A stretch of DNA of 64,000 nucleotides, taken from Gorsachius magnificus (Eukaryota > Chordata > Aves > Pelecaniformes > Ardeidae). Both the position numbers and the translations under genes were made by a program. Of the stretch, positions 37,962-51,599 are shown piece after piece. Below the pieces are notes generated by a model, which was not told the origin of the DNA, searched no databases, and saw only the letters and a program-made list of their open reading frames with translations. Numbering within the stretch: the stretch's first letter is position 1; each line of letters begins with the position of its first letter. The stretch lies in NCBI GenBank assembly GCA_034008185.1, contig CM067086.1:10292507-10356506 (forward strand), read 5' to 3'.

Positions 37962-40900
37962 CATTTTAACTACCTCTTTTGCATGAACAATTATGTAGTT
38001 AAATACATAGCGTGCAGTGAATTGCACCCACAAAATCGGAGGCTGAGTTTAGGCCTTTTTAAAAGCTTTAGGCCTTACAGAGTGCCAGATAATTGTATAC
38101 CACATAAAAGAGAAGAGGGAGTTTATTTCTTGATAGTTTTTAAGAAAATGGGACCATTTAAGTTAATTATCTGTGTTGGCTCATTTGAACACCTGTTGGG
38201 TTTAATTCACTGGCACCTGGTGCCAATTGTGGGCAAAAGGAGTGGAGGTTTACTAATTGGCAGACTGTGTTGTTTCTGTTTCTTTTGTTTCCATTTCAAC
38301 TTTTCTTCTGCTCGATTTTTCAGGAGCAAACTTTAGCAGAATTCAAGACAAAAATGCAGAGATATCCAACTACTTATGGAAAATACAACAAAGTATTTTT
38401 TCCGTGAACATATCTAACATACAAAGTTTTTAACCTACCGAGCACCTTTATTCTGTTAATCTCAGTGTGTCACCCTAGATGTTACAGTATACCAGTTTAA
38501 AACCACCAAGGAGGACAGGTTGAAGTGATCATTTTCAAGAGCTGTTCAAAGCATTAGCCTGGAGCATTTTAGATTTAGATTTTAGGGGACAAAAATTCAG
38601 TTACAGTATTGGGCAGGAAAAAAAAGATTTTATGTACCACCAGTAAATGGAGGGCAGGAAACAGAACTGTTAAAATCTTGATTCACTATCAGACTTTCAG
38701 AAACCAATAAGCACACCACCAAAACCACTAAAATGTTGTAGAGCTAAACAAAAGTGCCTTCAACTCAGGTATGATACACAGTAAATGGAAGAACAAGATG
38801 TCTGGAAATACTAAAAACGATTCTGATACAATGGGGAAAGTTGACAGAGCCAGAGAAAAACCTTGATGTATACAGAAAGGTCTTAGAATTTAAAACCAAA
38901 ACAAATGTAACTACAGAGAAGGCAAAAAGGAGCAACTGTCTTGCCTGGTTTCTTGATTTTTCTATGCAGAAGAAAGCTGGAGACAATGCTTTAGATTTAG
39001 TTCAGAGAACTCTTGAGTACAACTATCAATTAAAAAAGGAGACTGATCCACAGAAGTGGAAAATATAAACATAAGATAACTAAGATGGAATAAACTCACA
39101 AGGACAGTGATAAACCCACAAGTAACTACAGATAGTATAAACAAAAGGGAACTTGTGTATTAGAAGAATATCATGGAGTGCAACTGCTATTTATTTTATT
39201 GAGATCTGACAGCAGAAGGCATTCTTTTGCTGGTAACAAAAACGTTGAAGTGGTTTCAAGTTTCATATTTTGTGCAGAGTGAAGGTGTATGTGTATAAAT
39301 CCACTTGTGTAGCACATATTTTAGCCCTTATCATTCTTGTCAGATGCCTGCTCTACAAAGTCACAGAAAGTGATCCAACCCGGATGTCATCACTTCGGTC
39401 AAGGGAAGAAAAAGCGATGCCATGCTCTCACCCAGCACAGCCCTTTGCCTTTAGGCAAGTTTACACTCTATTTCAAGCCAGGGTCTCCTGCATCTTCAGC
39501 AAGTAGCCTGGCAACTAGGCTGCCCCTCAAAAAGTTGCCTCTCTGCCGGTCACTAAAAGCAAGCTGTGATTTTACTGTATTCTGTCAGGAATCTCCTGAG
39601 TTGCGTCTGCAGGCAGAGGAATTGAAGCACTGAGCACTCACTGGCATGTGAGTTTCTAAATCCTAACCTGTAACCAGCTCTGAACTGCCCAGCGCTGCCA
39701 AGGGAGGGAGACCCAGGCACACAAAAAGATCCAACTCCAGGTGGCCAAGAAGATTTAAGATGGGAAAGTGAGAGGCAGCTTTGTTAAAGCGAGAGCTCTA
39801 TGCAGATTTCTTCTCAGAATCATTAGGCATCCTTAGGCATCTCAGATCAATTTTTTAAAGTCCTCACATAACTTTGGAAACACACTTAACCAGTTTGCAG
39901 AACAGGAGCACACATATGTGCTTTTTGCTGAACTGAGGTTGTCAGTCAGGCACCAGTGAATTTGGGCCTTAGGTATTTCATTTCCTTGTAAAAGTCAATT
40001 TGCCACCAAAAGAAACAAGAAATCTCACACACTGTACACATAACTTTATATTTAGGGTCTTGCTTTTACTCTTCAGTCAAGCAGACTCATGTACCTGTAA
40101 ACTTCACCAAAAATCACAGCAATAACACAGAATTCTAAACCAGAGCTCACCTTCAATGTGCTCAAAAGGTCTTCTGAGAAAAAAGAAAATCAGAGGAGAG
40201 AAAAGAGGAAAAAAACCCCAACCTTACTACCTGAAAGGAAACACCACCTTCCCTTAAATAGACTTAAGAAAATATAAAATTCTTCCAGTGGGAAGTGAAG
40301 AAAAGGAGGTAGAGTATTCTTATAGATAAAATATATCACAATCCACGCAATATATAATATTAGGTAGAAAAAAATTGAATAGAGTATATTTTCTAAAAAT
40401 CTAGCTTAAAGTAATTGGAAATTACAGTATCAAACCAAAAAACATGTATCCATAAAAATATTTATTGCAAAATAAGATTTACCCTATATTTCATTAATGT
40501 TATGCTCAGTATATAAGTAATACACTCCTGCAGATTATGCAGCATCAATACGTAGTGGTAATACAATCTTTATCTGTCTGAGAAATTTAAAAATATTCTG
40601 CCAACCTGTCAACTTTTTTGCTCTTACTTTTTAGCAGATGTAAAAAGTTAAATGTGTCTGGGAAAGCTTTAACTGTTACAAAGATCAGAATAATCAAAAC
40701 TAGTAACAGAACTGCATTAATTAGTATTTCCGGTAAATAATTAATCATCAACCCTTTGCATAGCCCCTGGCCAAAACTATATATTGTCTCAAACTGACAA
40801 CACATAAACCTCCAGAGGTATCTGCTAACTTGAATTGAGCTTGAGCTCATTTGTTTAGCTATAAGTACATGGTAACTTTTAAATTAAAATTTTTATTGTT

Positions 40901-41201
40901 AAAGTGCTGTTCTAGAATATAAAATTGCTGCACCTATGTTTGAAATGCCAGTTTTAATCATACAGAATGACTTGAGACTTCATAAATTTTTGGTACAGAT
41001 GGTACGGATTTCCTGGTGGGAGACTGTGGTGCCAAATGCATTTACTCCTATACAGAAGCTCATGTGTCACACATGGCACCAAGGGGTTAATTTTTTTACA
41101 CGCAGAATTCTCTACATGATAATGCACTTTCATGTTCCCCATCTGGCTATTGTAAAATCACAAAGGCTGTGAAGGCACAAGCATGAAGTAGAAACCGGTG
41201 T

Positions 41202-41287
41202 CCTGATTTTCAATGGTGCTGAGTATCTGCAACTCCCACTGAAGTGGGATGGGAGCCACAGGTGCTCAGCAGTTCTGGAAACCAGGC
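41202..41287. repeat. Imperfect palindrome, hairpin (MITE-like) element
   Basis: The left arm (41202-41239, starts cctgattttcaatggtgctg) and right arm (41250-41287, ends ctggaaaccagg) are inverted copies with scattered mismatches around a spacer of about 10 nt. Sequences of this form (…gtgctgagcacctacagctccc… with its mirror) recur in sauropsid genomes as foldback repeats; I do not know the accepted family name. It lies in the STK33 intron between the VDPAH and tail exons. Confidence 0.6.
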
Positions 41288-43034
41288 CACACTAGGACAT
41301 CTGCACGAGCCTCTGCTAAAGCATTCTGCATGGGGTCACTTACCACTTTAAGTCCCTGTTTTTTCTCTTTATACTCCTCTAAAAACCTTAGGAAAGAAAA
41401 AAGAAAGTGGAAAACTATCAATGGAAAAATATTTAACTACCACTTCAAACACTGCAATATGTAATACATATGAAAACCATAAGCAGCATAGGAGAAAGCA
41501 AATAAGACAACTGGGGGCTTCGAATGAAACATGCAGATGGAAGGTAGAAGGTACAGAACCACATGGGAGACGCTCCTTCACAGTCTGCCTACTGAAGCTG
41601 GGCAATTCTATGATTCTAAGTAAATTTTTATGTGAGTTTAAAAATATTCAGACAAGTTAGTGGAAAAAAGAAGTTGACTGAGCTTTCTTACCATCAGTCT
41701 CGTTTGGTTCAGGAAACCCTGAGCAACAAGACCGAAGGCTGGTATGATATTCCAGTACTGAATGCTTTTCCTGTCCTTATCCTCTAAGTATTTATCCTTG
41801 GCCACTGATCATGAAGTGAGAAAGACCTTTGATGTTACCTTGTATGACCATTCTGGTGTTCTTAGCTCCTTACACAAAATGAATAATTTATGTTAACGAA
41901 ACAAAAATGTTATTAACTAAATAAATAAGCTGGAGGTGTCAATACTTGAACAGAGATGCGGATGCATTTAGTAGTAAAAATGCTAAACAGGTCCATCAGT
42001 ATTCAAGAAAACAGATAGCGGTTGAAAAACATTTTTCAAGAAATTCAGTAGAACCGCAACAAGATGCTGGGCACCGCACACGCACAGCACTGAGCCCCAG
42101 TTCACCAAGTACCCTCTGCGAGCAGATCCAAAGCATCTAATGTTGGAGCTACTGCTCACAGACAGATAGATAGCTGCCAGAGTCTCCTTTAGAACTGTAG
42201 ACACAGCAACCCAAGCCTTGACATGGCAGTGAGTCAGCTCATGTTAACACAGAGATATTTAAAAGACCAAAATGCCTCTCTGCAATTCTACTGTAACAGA
42301 AAACACTGGCTGGTCACATACAGGAAAGGTCGAATCATGAAGGCAAGATCACTGTTTGAAGCACTGCCTCTTCCAGAAACTTTTCCCTTAGGGAAGCAGC
42401 TTAAAACTGTGCTAGGAGTAGATCAGCTGGAGGAACACATGGCTTCAGTGCATTTGCAGAGCTCATTTCTGATTGTATTTATTTCTGACTGAATAACATC
42501 TGCAGAAGCTGCCCATAGCAGCAGACTTTGGAGCTGGGTCCCTGGCATGAGGGGATTCTATCAGCAGTCTCTGATGGCCATCTCTCAACATTAAGAAATA
42601 TTCAAACTTGATGAAAATATCCCAACTAGGGTTCTGCATTGAAACTAATGCTTAAGGTGTTGCACATTTACTGTGAAAGTGCAAACAGAAGACAACTAAT
42701 ATGGGGTTGCATTTGTAGCTATTTTATAGTTAAGATAACCAGTCTGTTACCTACTTCTTAAATGAAGAAAAGCATTATAAATTAAAATTTACTGTGCCTG
42801 AAATGTATAGAGGAACTATAGGAAAGTCTTCTTACATGCAATTATGTTATCACATGGAATTTAGTCTCCAACTTGATGAATATACATGATGAAAACTCAT
42901 AAAATCTCATGGATGGCAGTTTTCCATAGCTCCTGTTTAATGAAGCCAGGACAGTATGGTACTGGTAATATGGCAGGGCAGAACTGGATGAAAATTGTCT
43001 CAATTTTCAGGACATTATAGAGTTACACATTTGC

Positions 43035-44255
43035 TTGTGGCTAATCCTTCTATGACCAGGTGACCTGCCTGGTGGATGAGGGAAAGGCTGTGGATGTTGT
43101 ATACCTGGACTTTAGTAAAGCCTTTGACACTGTCTCCCACAGTGTTCTCCTAGAGAAGCTGGCGGTTCATGGTCTAGACAGGTATACTCTTCACTGGGTA
43201 AAAATCTGGCTGGATGGCCGATCCCAGAGGGTTGTAGTCAATGGAGTTAAATCCAGTTGGTGGCCGGTCACAAGCGGTGTCCCCCCCAGGGCTCAGTTCT
43301 GGGGCCAGTCTTGTTCAATATCTTTATCAATGACCTGGATGAGGGGATTGAGTGTGCCCTCAGTAAGTTTGCAGATGACACAAAACTGGGTGGGAGTGTC
43401 AATCTTCTGGAGGGAAGGAGGGTTCTGCAAAGGGACCTGGACAGCCTGGATTGATGGGCCAAGGCCAATTGCATGAGGTTCAACAAGGCCAAGTGCTGGG
43501 TCCTGCACTTTGGTCCCAACAACCCCATGCAATGCTACAGGCTTGGGGAAGAGTGGCTGGAAAGCTGCCTGGCAGAGAGGGATCTGGGGTTGTTGGCCAA
43601 CAGATGACTGAATATGAGCCAGCAGTATCTGCAGGTGGCCAAGAAGGCCAACAGCATCATGGCTTGTATCAGGAATAGTGTGGCCAGCAGGAGCAGGGAA
43701 GTGATCATATCTCTGTACTTGGCACTGGTAAGGCCGCACCTCAAATACTGTGTTCAGTTTTGGGCCCCTCACTACAGGAAAGACATTGAGGTGCTGGAGC
43801 ATGTCCAGAGAAGGGCAATGAAGCTAGCGAGGGGTCTGGAGCAAGAGTCTTGTGAGGAGTGGCTGAGGGAACTGGGATTGTTTAGCCTGGAGAATAGGAG
43901 GCTGAGGGGAGACCTTATTGCCCTCTACAACTACCTGAAAGGGGGTTGTAGTGAGGTGAGGGTCAGCCTCTTCTCCTGTTAACAGGCAATAGGACAAGGG
44001 GAAATGGCCTGAAGTTGCACCAGGGCAGGTTTAGGTTGGACATTAGGAAATTTTTTTTCAATGAAAGGGTTGTCAGGCACTGGAAGGGGCTGCCCAGGGA
44101 AGTGGTTGAGTCTCCATCCCTGGAGGTATTTAGAAGATGGGTAGATGAGGTGGCTAGGGACATGGTTTAGTGGTGGACCTGGCAGTGTTAGGTTAATGGT
44201 TGGACTTGATGATCTTAAAGGTCTTTTCCAACTTAAAAAATTTTATGATTCTATT
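43035..44255 (+). mobile_element. CR1 LINE, 5'-truncated, bird type, fairly young
   Basis: The C-terminal half of the CR1 reverse transcriptase is readable on the plus strand: VDVVYLDFSKAFDTVSH (RT motif A) from about 43090 in one frame, then, after a frameshift near 43280, [19 protein letters not shown] and [10 protein letters not shown] (motif C, the Asp-Asp pair intact), and [20 protein letters not shown] near 43740. TGA stops occur at about 43455 and 43605. The 3' end is the classic CR1 untranslated tail (TTGGACTTGATGATCTTAAA, TTTTCCAACTT) closing with short ATTCTAT-type repeats and no poly-A. It is inactive. It sits in the STK33 intron between the VDPAH and tail exons, in antisense to the gene. 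The better preservation compared with the other CR1 pieces marks it as the most recent insertion here. Confidence 0.95.
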
Positions 44256-45088
44256 CTCCTCCCCCCAAGAATGCACTGAAACTCTGAAAAAAATCATCTT
44301 GTTCAGCTCTACTCAATTAGCAGGAAAGAAGAAAGATGTACGCTAGTCCAGAGTGGTTCTTTGGTAGATGAAAGTGTGAGGCAAAACCAGTGGTCCATTT
44401 TGAATAGAGTGAGCTATTTATTCTCCCACATACCAGAATAGTTTTCAATGATTCACAGGCATTTCTCTTTCTAGATGGCATTGAAGCCAGCTATGGAAGA
44501 AATTAGGGTTTGCTATCATCAGTGTTGTCTTTAAGTAGCAAACATATCCATTCCCTCTGCTTTAATTTCAGCTACAACTGTTTCATCAGACAGCTGAAAG
44601 TTCAGCATCCTCACAGCAGTATGGTCCGCAGCCCAGCCAGGAAGCTGGGAGCTCACAGGTTCCCTTCCCAGCACTACAATTCACTTGTCTCCAGAATGGC
44701 CAGATGCCCCTCTAGCTCAATCTCCTGTTTTTAAATTTAAAAAAAATACTTTTATTATAGCAACAGGAACATTATGAAAATTAATTAAACCTGACCTGAG
44801 CCCATACTTTGATATTATGCCAAAACATATGGGAAATCAGCTAAAGTTTGTTTGGTGTAAGGAACGCAGCGTAAAGCTTCTCCTAGTTAATGGGCTTAGC
44901 AGAAGCCCATGGGATACAAGCAAAACATGTTAATGGATTTGGGAGGTTTGGATAAGGTCCCTACAAGTGTTCTGTTGCTTAGGTTGTGTTTTTTTAAATT
45001 TTCCACCCTACTGGGTTCCACTGAGGCAATACAGCATCTTTATATACCAAATAAGTAAGAGGTAGAACACAAGGTGAAGAAACGATAC

Positions 45089-45193
45089 CTCCTCAAAACT
45101 CGCTGTTATCCACCGGTTATCAAGAAATTCATTAACTGCGATTTGGTGAGCAGGATCAACTTTCAGAAGGAGTCTCAACGCTTGTTTGTTTTT
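45089..45193 (-). pseudogene. STK33: STK33 remnant exon: VDPAH / DNRW C-lobe end, frameshifted near start
   Basis: 105 nt with a strong acceptor (T-rich run, CCTAG) and donor GTATCG. The conserved frame reads LRLLLKVDPAHQIAVNEFLD then NRWITASFEE, matching STK33 [20 protein letters not shown] and NQWLTG. Entering from the acceptor in the phase left by the previous exon gives a different frame that meets TGA in the LKV codons. The start AAA CAA ACA AGC GTT can be aligned with KSV if 2 nt were lost between Val and the Leu-Arg codons. An AAG acceptor at 45181-45183 could restore the frame at the cost of three residues, so this lesion is less certain than the nonsense codons. Confidence 0.8.
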
Positions 45194-45383
45194 CTAGGAA
45201 AAAAACCCACAATGTGGTACATCTCATTTCTGCTAACAACTCAACACATTTTCAATTGAGTGCTTTAATTCAGCAGAGAATATTTTACTTAAAATGCTGT
45301 GAAATTAGTTCATGATATCATTTATGTAAATTTCTTTTTTAACATCAATTTCCCTTTTCAGAAAATGCATACTACTTAAAAGC

Positions 45384-45404
45384 AAAAAAAAAAAAAAAAA
45401 AAAA
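45384..45404. repeat. Poly-A run of 21 nt
   Basis: A21 in the short intron between the VDPAH and SLEEKL remnant exons of STK33. Confidence 0.9.
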
Positions 45405-45456
45405 CCAAATCAAAACTACTACATTTGTAGAATTCATTGCAATCCTGTCAGTACTA

Positions 45457-45648
<192 letters not shown>

Positions 45649-45944
45649 TTATGGGATCACTGTGAAATCAAAAAGTTCACAGGACTGGGAAAGCTTCAGA
45701 AGAACTCTACAAAAGTGACTCAAGTTCTGAAAAAAGTGTGTCTCGGAGAGATTGAAAGGAAAAAGGTTATGAGGTTAAAAGGTGATTTAATCTTGGTCAC
45801 CATGTACCCACATAAGGAAAAGATAATTGATACTTTATGGATTTTTTAAAGTAGCAGCCAAAGGTTTCACAAGCTACAACAACTGAAGGTAGAAACTGGA
45901 AAAAATTAAACTGAAAGTGCAGCATTTTGCTGTTCTGTAACTCA

Positions 45945-45995
45945 CTTGCCCAAATCACGTGGCTAACTGAAAGCTAACCTGTTGCCACCACGTGC
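45945..45995 (-). mobile_element. Possible MIR core scrap
   Basis: 'gtaactcacttgcccaaatc' and 'acgtggctaac' resemble the MIR piece 'aacttgcccaaggtcacacagctag'. Very short; could be chance. Confidence 0.25.
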
Positions 45996-48339
45996 GGTAT
46001 TTCCATCACAGAAATTCTGTTTACCGCAAACACTTTACACTTACCATTTCTTTTGATTTCATGTCAAGGTAATGTTTTCCATTAAACAATTCAACAGTTC
46101 TGTCCTAGCAACCATTACATTTCAGTAATAAGGACCATCATTAATTCACGTCCCACTGGTTTTAGGCTAGTGTTAATCACAAGAACTCCAACAGCAGCAA
46201 CAAGACCAAACAGAGCTTTCTCCATTTAGGCATTTATGTCCCACTCCGCTGCCTTTCTAAAGAACAGGGTTTGCGTCAAACATGGGTCATGGACTCAGTG
46301 TAAGAATTACTAGATACGTTTTATTCCATAGCCTTATTTTATATAAGAAGTCAGTTTAGCCACACGTAGTGGTTGCTTGTGTCCCTAGAGTCAAGTGTAC
46401 TGCTGTTCAAAATGTAATAAACTCAGTTCCAAATTCTTACATTCTATACAATTTATCCAATTTTCAGTCTAAGTCGCTATTCTTCTTTGAATAACAGTAA
46501 ATTAAAGCAATTGTGATTCACAGAAGAATATAGAAGTGTATAATATCCTTCTACTGCTCCAAAAGATGTACTTTTCAGAACAAAACCATAAAACGGAAAA
46601 CACTATGACAAAACAAAACACCATTTTTAATTTTTCACTTTTTGTTCTGGCATCAAGCTGTATGTCCTTTAGCTACATAGTGTGAGCATTGCCTTATTTG
46701 GCCTAATCTGAACTAAGGGATCGGTAGAAATAGGATAATGAAAAAGCAAAGTTATCAGAAAAATTTTAAGACATACCTGTAAAAGTACATATTAAGAGTA
46801 CATAGGTTCATAAAAATATACCTTGGCTGCATTCTTGCCCTGTATCTATTTCTTGTTATTTTAAAGTTAAATATTCGAGTACATGTGGTGTCTGAATGTC
46901 TTTCTGTATCATCTGCTTCCTTTATGACAGTTGTGTTCTCAATGATGTTGTAACAGTAAAAAAAAGGTAATATATACAAAGCTAAAACAAATGAATTCCT
47001 AAAAAAAATTGTGTTAATATCAAACCCTTTGTTTAAACTCACTTTGTATCTGTGTTTTGAGACTATTACTGTTTACCAACAGAAGTATTAACCAGAAACA
47101 GCAACTATAAATGTTTATTAGAGAATATACTTTGAAAGTCAATATTGATCTGTGTTCTACTGATCACATAACACATGAAAAAGCATATCATGTGATCATC
47201 TTTTTCAATCAAAACTAATAAAGACAGATTCAATTTCTAATCTAAAATAGATTTTACATCATACTATTCACGCACAACTGACATGCAAAAATTACATAGC
47301 AAATACTTTCAAGAAATTAATACACCCATTTGTGGCCATTTAAAACAAAAAGAAGGTAACATCATCCAATAAATTAATTGCATCAAATTGTGGGTTTAGT
47401 TCTACTCCAAAAATACAGAAGTAGCTGGTGCAAACGTAATCGTCACATCCTAGTGAAGGATACCTGTCACTTCATATCAAAGTAAAATATTCTGGAGTTT
47501 CATTCACATGGCTTTAATTTTTAATTTTAAGGTAAAACATACAATTAATATTTTAGTGCATTTTCCCCAAAACTTTTAATCTCAAAATGTCATCAACAAA
47601 AATTGCTGTTTTCTTTTCTCCTCCAATTCTCCTTCCCAGTGTCCCTCAGCACTTAAATCCACATGGAACTCAATTTAAAGAACAGAAAATGGGAAGAATA
47701 CGTTCATTTTGGGACACAAGACTGTAAGTGTTGACTAGTGACAATGCCCATTATTCTGTTATGCGCAGACAGGACGAAATTTTCTCCAGACTAAGGCAGT
47801 GACAGACGACAGATAACTTCAGCTAAAGAAATCAAGTTAAGTAGGTGAAACCTATCACACAGAACCTTGAAAAATCTGTGGAGAAATGTTCCATGCCTTT
47901 AGAAAGGAGCAAAAGTAGAAAATTTTCTTAATCGGTTTCTTATTGCTGCAATGCAGGAAGTAATTTATTAGGCATCCTAGGCTTCTTTAGTCGCACAAAG
48001 GTTTTCGAGAACTATTGCAGGGGCCAGACTCTCTGAGCACACTTGGAAGAATGAGCAAGAAATCCAACAGCGTAGATTGCACAGGAAAAAGAAGCCCCTG
48101 ACCCTTTCCGATTAGAGAGCAGCACATGGACCATAATCTGGGAGTGTGACAGGCAGCGGGACGCTTGCTAGCCTACTCTTTCAATGTGCTGCCATACTCT
48201 TGTATTTTAATGGATTTTCTTTTTGTTGGTTGCTATTGTGTATGCTTCTATTAGTATATGTTAAAATAGAAATGAAATGGAAAGTATAAAGTACACCTCA
48301 GTTTAAATTACATATAAAAATCCATCACGCTGGCATTGC

Positions 48340-48660
48340 CCCATTATGCAGAGGCAACCCTGTGCATTAACATTCATGAAAACGGAGTTCATGAGTCACC
48401 TCGGGGCTTATGCTCCCCATATAGGTAGAGACTGAGCCTGTCGTGGCAATAATACCCTTGGTACCAAGATGGAGCATGCCATCTGCACTGCAAAAAGAGC
48501 TCTGGCAGCTAGCAAATTACCAGGGAGGCATTAGCTGTAGCCTAGGAGGGTCAAAGTTGTGATGGCAGCAATAATGGCTTTCACAGTATCTTTAAGCCCA
48601 TTAAAGGAGCACCAGGAGCACACGCTATTATTCAGGGTGGGAAGAAAAGTAATTTGCAAA
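48340..48660. promoter_or_regulatory. Possible conserved non-coding element
   Basis: A stretch of mixed, non-repetitive sequence richer in GC than its AT-rich surroundings, with a TGAGTCA AP-1 motif (48392-48398) and no long open frame. It lies in the STK33 intron between the APE and SLEEKL exons. The texture is like deeply conserved enhancers, but conservation cannot be seen from one sequence. Confidence 0.25.
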
Positions 48661-50281
48661 ACCAGAATTAAAACCAGAAGATGATCTTATGGCTTTTGTA
48701 TTACTCTCTTCAAATTAAACAATAAAAAGGAGTGTGAACTGTGTTCTATTAATTCATACACAGTATTTTCATTCTTGTGTAGTCAACACAACGAGGGGTG
48801 AATTAATGTTACTTTGTCCTGGCACTGTTGTGATTACAAAATGCTAATTTTAAAAAATATTTATATTGCTAATTAAGGAAGAAGGTCAGAAGTTCTAAGC
48901 TCCAGCTGCAATCAACACAGTTCACTGCTCTGAATTTTACAAGTTCTTAGCTGTGAATTGTGCTGATTGCAGGCGCTGCTCTGGATTCTTATTAGCCAGC
49001 CAAACCATCCAATTTCTACCAACAATTTTATAATATATTCTATTGTATTATGTTGTGCAAATCCTACTACCCTGATGCAAACATTAATATCATGAAGTAC
49101 AACAATAAAACTCATTCTGTATCAGCATAAAAAATACACATGAATTTTAGAAATAAAAAAAATAAATAAAGGCAATAAAGCTATGAATGCTTCATCATGC
49201 TGACACAAGAAGAAAAGTGAGCTAATTTTATAGAAAAGAAACTGACGAACCCAAAAAAAGTGGAAAGAAAACCAAAGAAAATCCAGAAAAGAGGAGGTTA
49301 TGAAACTGTGAGCCTGTGTCTGCATGCTCATGTAAAAAGTCTTAAGTTATAGAAGAACTCAGCTGCATGCAACGAAGGTAAAACAACCACAGGACAGAAA
49401 TAATAACAACAAATGAAACGGCAAGTGGTAGTGTTCTAAAACATTCGTATTAAAGTGTCATCTGGGAGCAACAGAGAGAAGAAAAAGACTAAAAGTGGAG
49501 GAAAAAAACATGCAGATACATTATGAAAGGAAAAATGTCCCTGCATACAATGTGACATTTTAGTTGCATCATATGAACAGTAATTTATGTACTTTGCAAC
49601 AATTTATTTTTAATTACTGGGGTACCTTTTTATATTATTTAACTTGTGTAGGCAGGGTAAGAATTTTAAGAGAGGAATTATTATTTTGTAACTAAGACAG
49701 GTGTTATAAATGATGAAAGACTTCAAGAAAAATATGCACATATTCTTACAAATGTAACATTTCATTTCTTCCCCTAATAACAGCAGGCTAATAAACTTTC
49801 AAAGGACACAGGTAACCTGTACAGGGAGACCTCGCAGCCCTCGAAAATCTCCGTTACAGAGTTACCACAGGGAGAGGTGGAGAACAAAAGCCCTTACCCT
49901 GATGGCACGTTTCATGCAATCCATTTGAGGATTTGACCAATAATCTGTAAATCAATAACTTTGTTCTCATACGTAGATCCAGCCAACACATGAACGAGAG
50001 GCCTAAACTCTCAGTTTAGGTTTATGGTGTTTTCTCCAATATTCTGTAATATTCTGTTATTTCAGGATTCTGAAGTGGTTCATAAATCAAATACTCAATT
50101 TTTAACACTAAACTTTATTTCACCTAGAAATTTGTAATGTTTACATACAAGCAAATTATAAAGGTTCATTCTTTAGTGAAGGTTTAACACATGGGCTTAT
50201 TTTTTATTTTAGTGCAAAATTTTAAGTGCTTGTATTATAAATGGGTCTGTACATTTTATATTACTTTTACAAGCTACTTAC

Positions 50282-50356
50282 AGCATGTACATAATGACAG
50301 CTATGCTCCAAATGTCACACTGTTGGCTGTGGTTGTGGCACCGATAACTTCAGGAG
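50282..50356 (-). pseudogene. STK33: STK33 remnant exon: APE motif and DIWS helix, 1-nt deletion
   Basis: 75 nt after a good acceptor (pyrimidine run then GGCAG). It opens with APEVIGA; a 1-nt loss in the following His codon shifts the frame, after which [15 protein letters not shown] is readable, matching STK33 [20 protein letters not shown]. Read without correction, the exon hits a TAG within the SI(A/G) codons. The glycine of DxWSxG is Ala here. The 3' end is uncertain: GTAAGT begins directly after ATGCT, yet the residues that should follow (LLRGEPPF) are not found before the next block, so part of the original exon or a small exon may be lost. Confidence 0.75.
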
Positions 50357-51599
50357 CTGCCAACCAAGCAGAAAAAATAGTATTAATAATACAAAAAAAA
50401 AAAAAACTTTTAAATGCTTAAACACAAAGCATGAAGAATGTGCTGATGTGGTATAATTTATTCCCATATGTAAAGAGGAACCAACAGCAGATGTTTAAAT
50501 CAATAATGTACAGACCTTAACAATTCATGCTGCTGTGTCCTCACTTTTATCATTTAGCTGTTAAGGGGGTGTTGACACTGGGACACGAGCTGTATGATTA
50601 AACTTAGTATTCTTTTTCCCCACAATAAGTTCGTAAAGCAGTATTCATAACACACTGACTTAAAGTACCGCAAGACACCATACAAACTTTTCTTCTTCTC
50701 CCAGGTATAAGTGTAGTGCATAAGAACACAGGGTTTTTGCAAAACACAAGAGCCTCTGTTTGCACATCTTAGGTTGAATACAGCATATGATGAACAAAAT
50801 CAATGCCAAACTACTCTAAAATATAATTTTTTCAAACTTATTTATTTATATCTTAGATTAAAAAAAATCACAAATTATAATCTATTCACTAATCATTTTA
50901 TTATTTCAGTCACATTTTTAAAAGATGCTGCTTTGGGGCCATCTTAGTAATATTTTACCTGCTGTATCACGGGAGATGTGGTTGTGAGTTTGCAGCAAGA
51001 CCTATGGTCTTCACTTCCAGAATCAATTGAGATGACAGACTTAGCCCCAGTAAGGAACAGAAGATAAAAACCTTCATGCTATAGAAGAGGAGCTTGACAG
51101 AGACCATTTTGTGTTGTCCCACCAAATCAAAAAGTTTGTTTAACTGTCATCTCAATTTTTATGTTTTAGGTAGGTACCAAGCTTCAGATATCTAATTATT
51201 TTATCAAGGAACTTAAAAAGGTTAACTTAGTGGTTTGATAATACTACAACTGGTAAAACAAGACATTAATGGAGATTCTTCCCATTAATATTGCCAAACT
51301 GGCCAAAACCTACAGTATCATCTCATTTTTAATTGATTGTTTTGAGAACATTTTTAAGCAGCAATAATTCTTGCTCTTAACATCCTGGGGAAACTTAGAA
51401 ACTTACGTAAGTTTATATCCTTATATACGTATCCTACAGGAAATTGCTATTACCTTTCTATTTTTCTTTTTTAAATGAATAAACCAAGCTGGTTAAATCA
51501 TGAATTTCCGCAAGTGTCACACACAAGAAAGGAGTCTACAAGAGATGGAAATAAGAACAAAAGGAAAACAGAAGCATAGAGGGACAAAATCAGAAAGGA

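Larger units (their letters stand above)
36775..45088 (-). other. STK33: STK33 remnant intron, about 8.3 kb
   Basis: Holds the MIR-like element, the octamer hairpin, the palindrome at 41.2 kb and the young CR1. A plus-strand open frame at 37884-38336 (150 codons) and another at 38841-39068 (75 codons) match nothing I know. Confidence 0.6.

Noticed and set aside
37884..38336. 150-codon plus-strand open frame in the STK33 intron
   Set aside because: Cys/Phe-rich composition, no known family, AT-rich; likely chance.
38841..39068. 75-codon Lys/Glu-rich plus-strand frame
   Set aside because: Protein-like composition but no family recognised, no flanking splice sites identified; could be a scrap of an old repeat.
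43293..43802. 169-codon minus-strand open frame
   Set aside because: It is the antisense shadow of the CR1 reverse transcriptase region.
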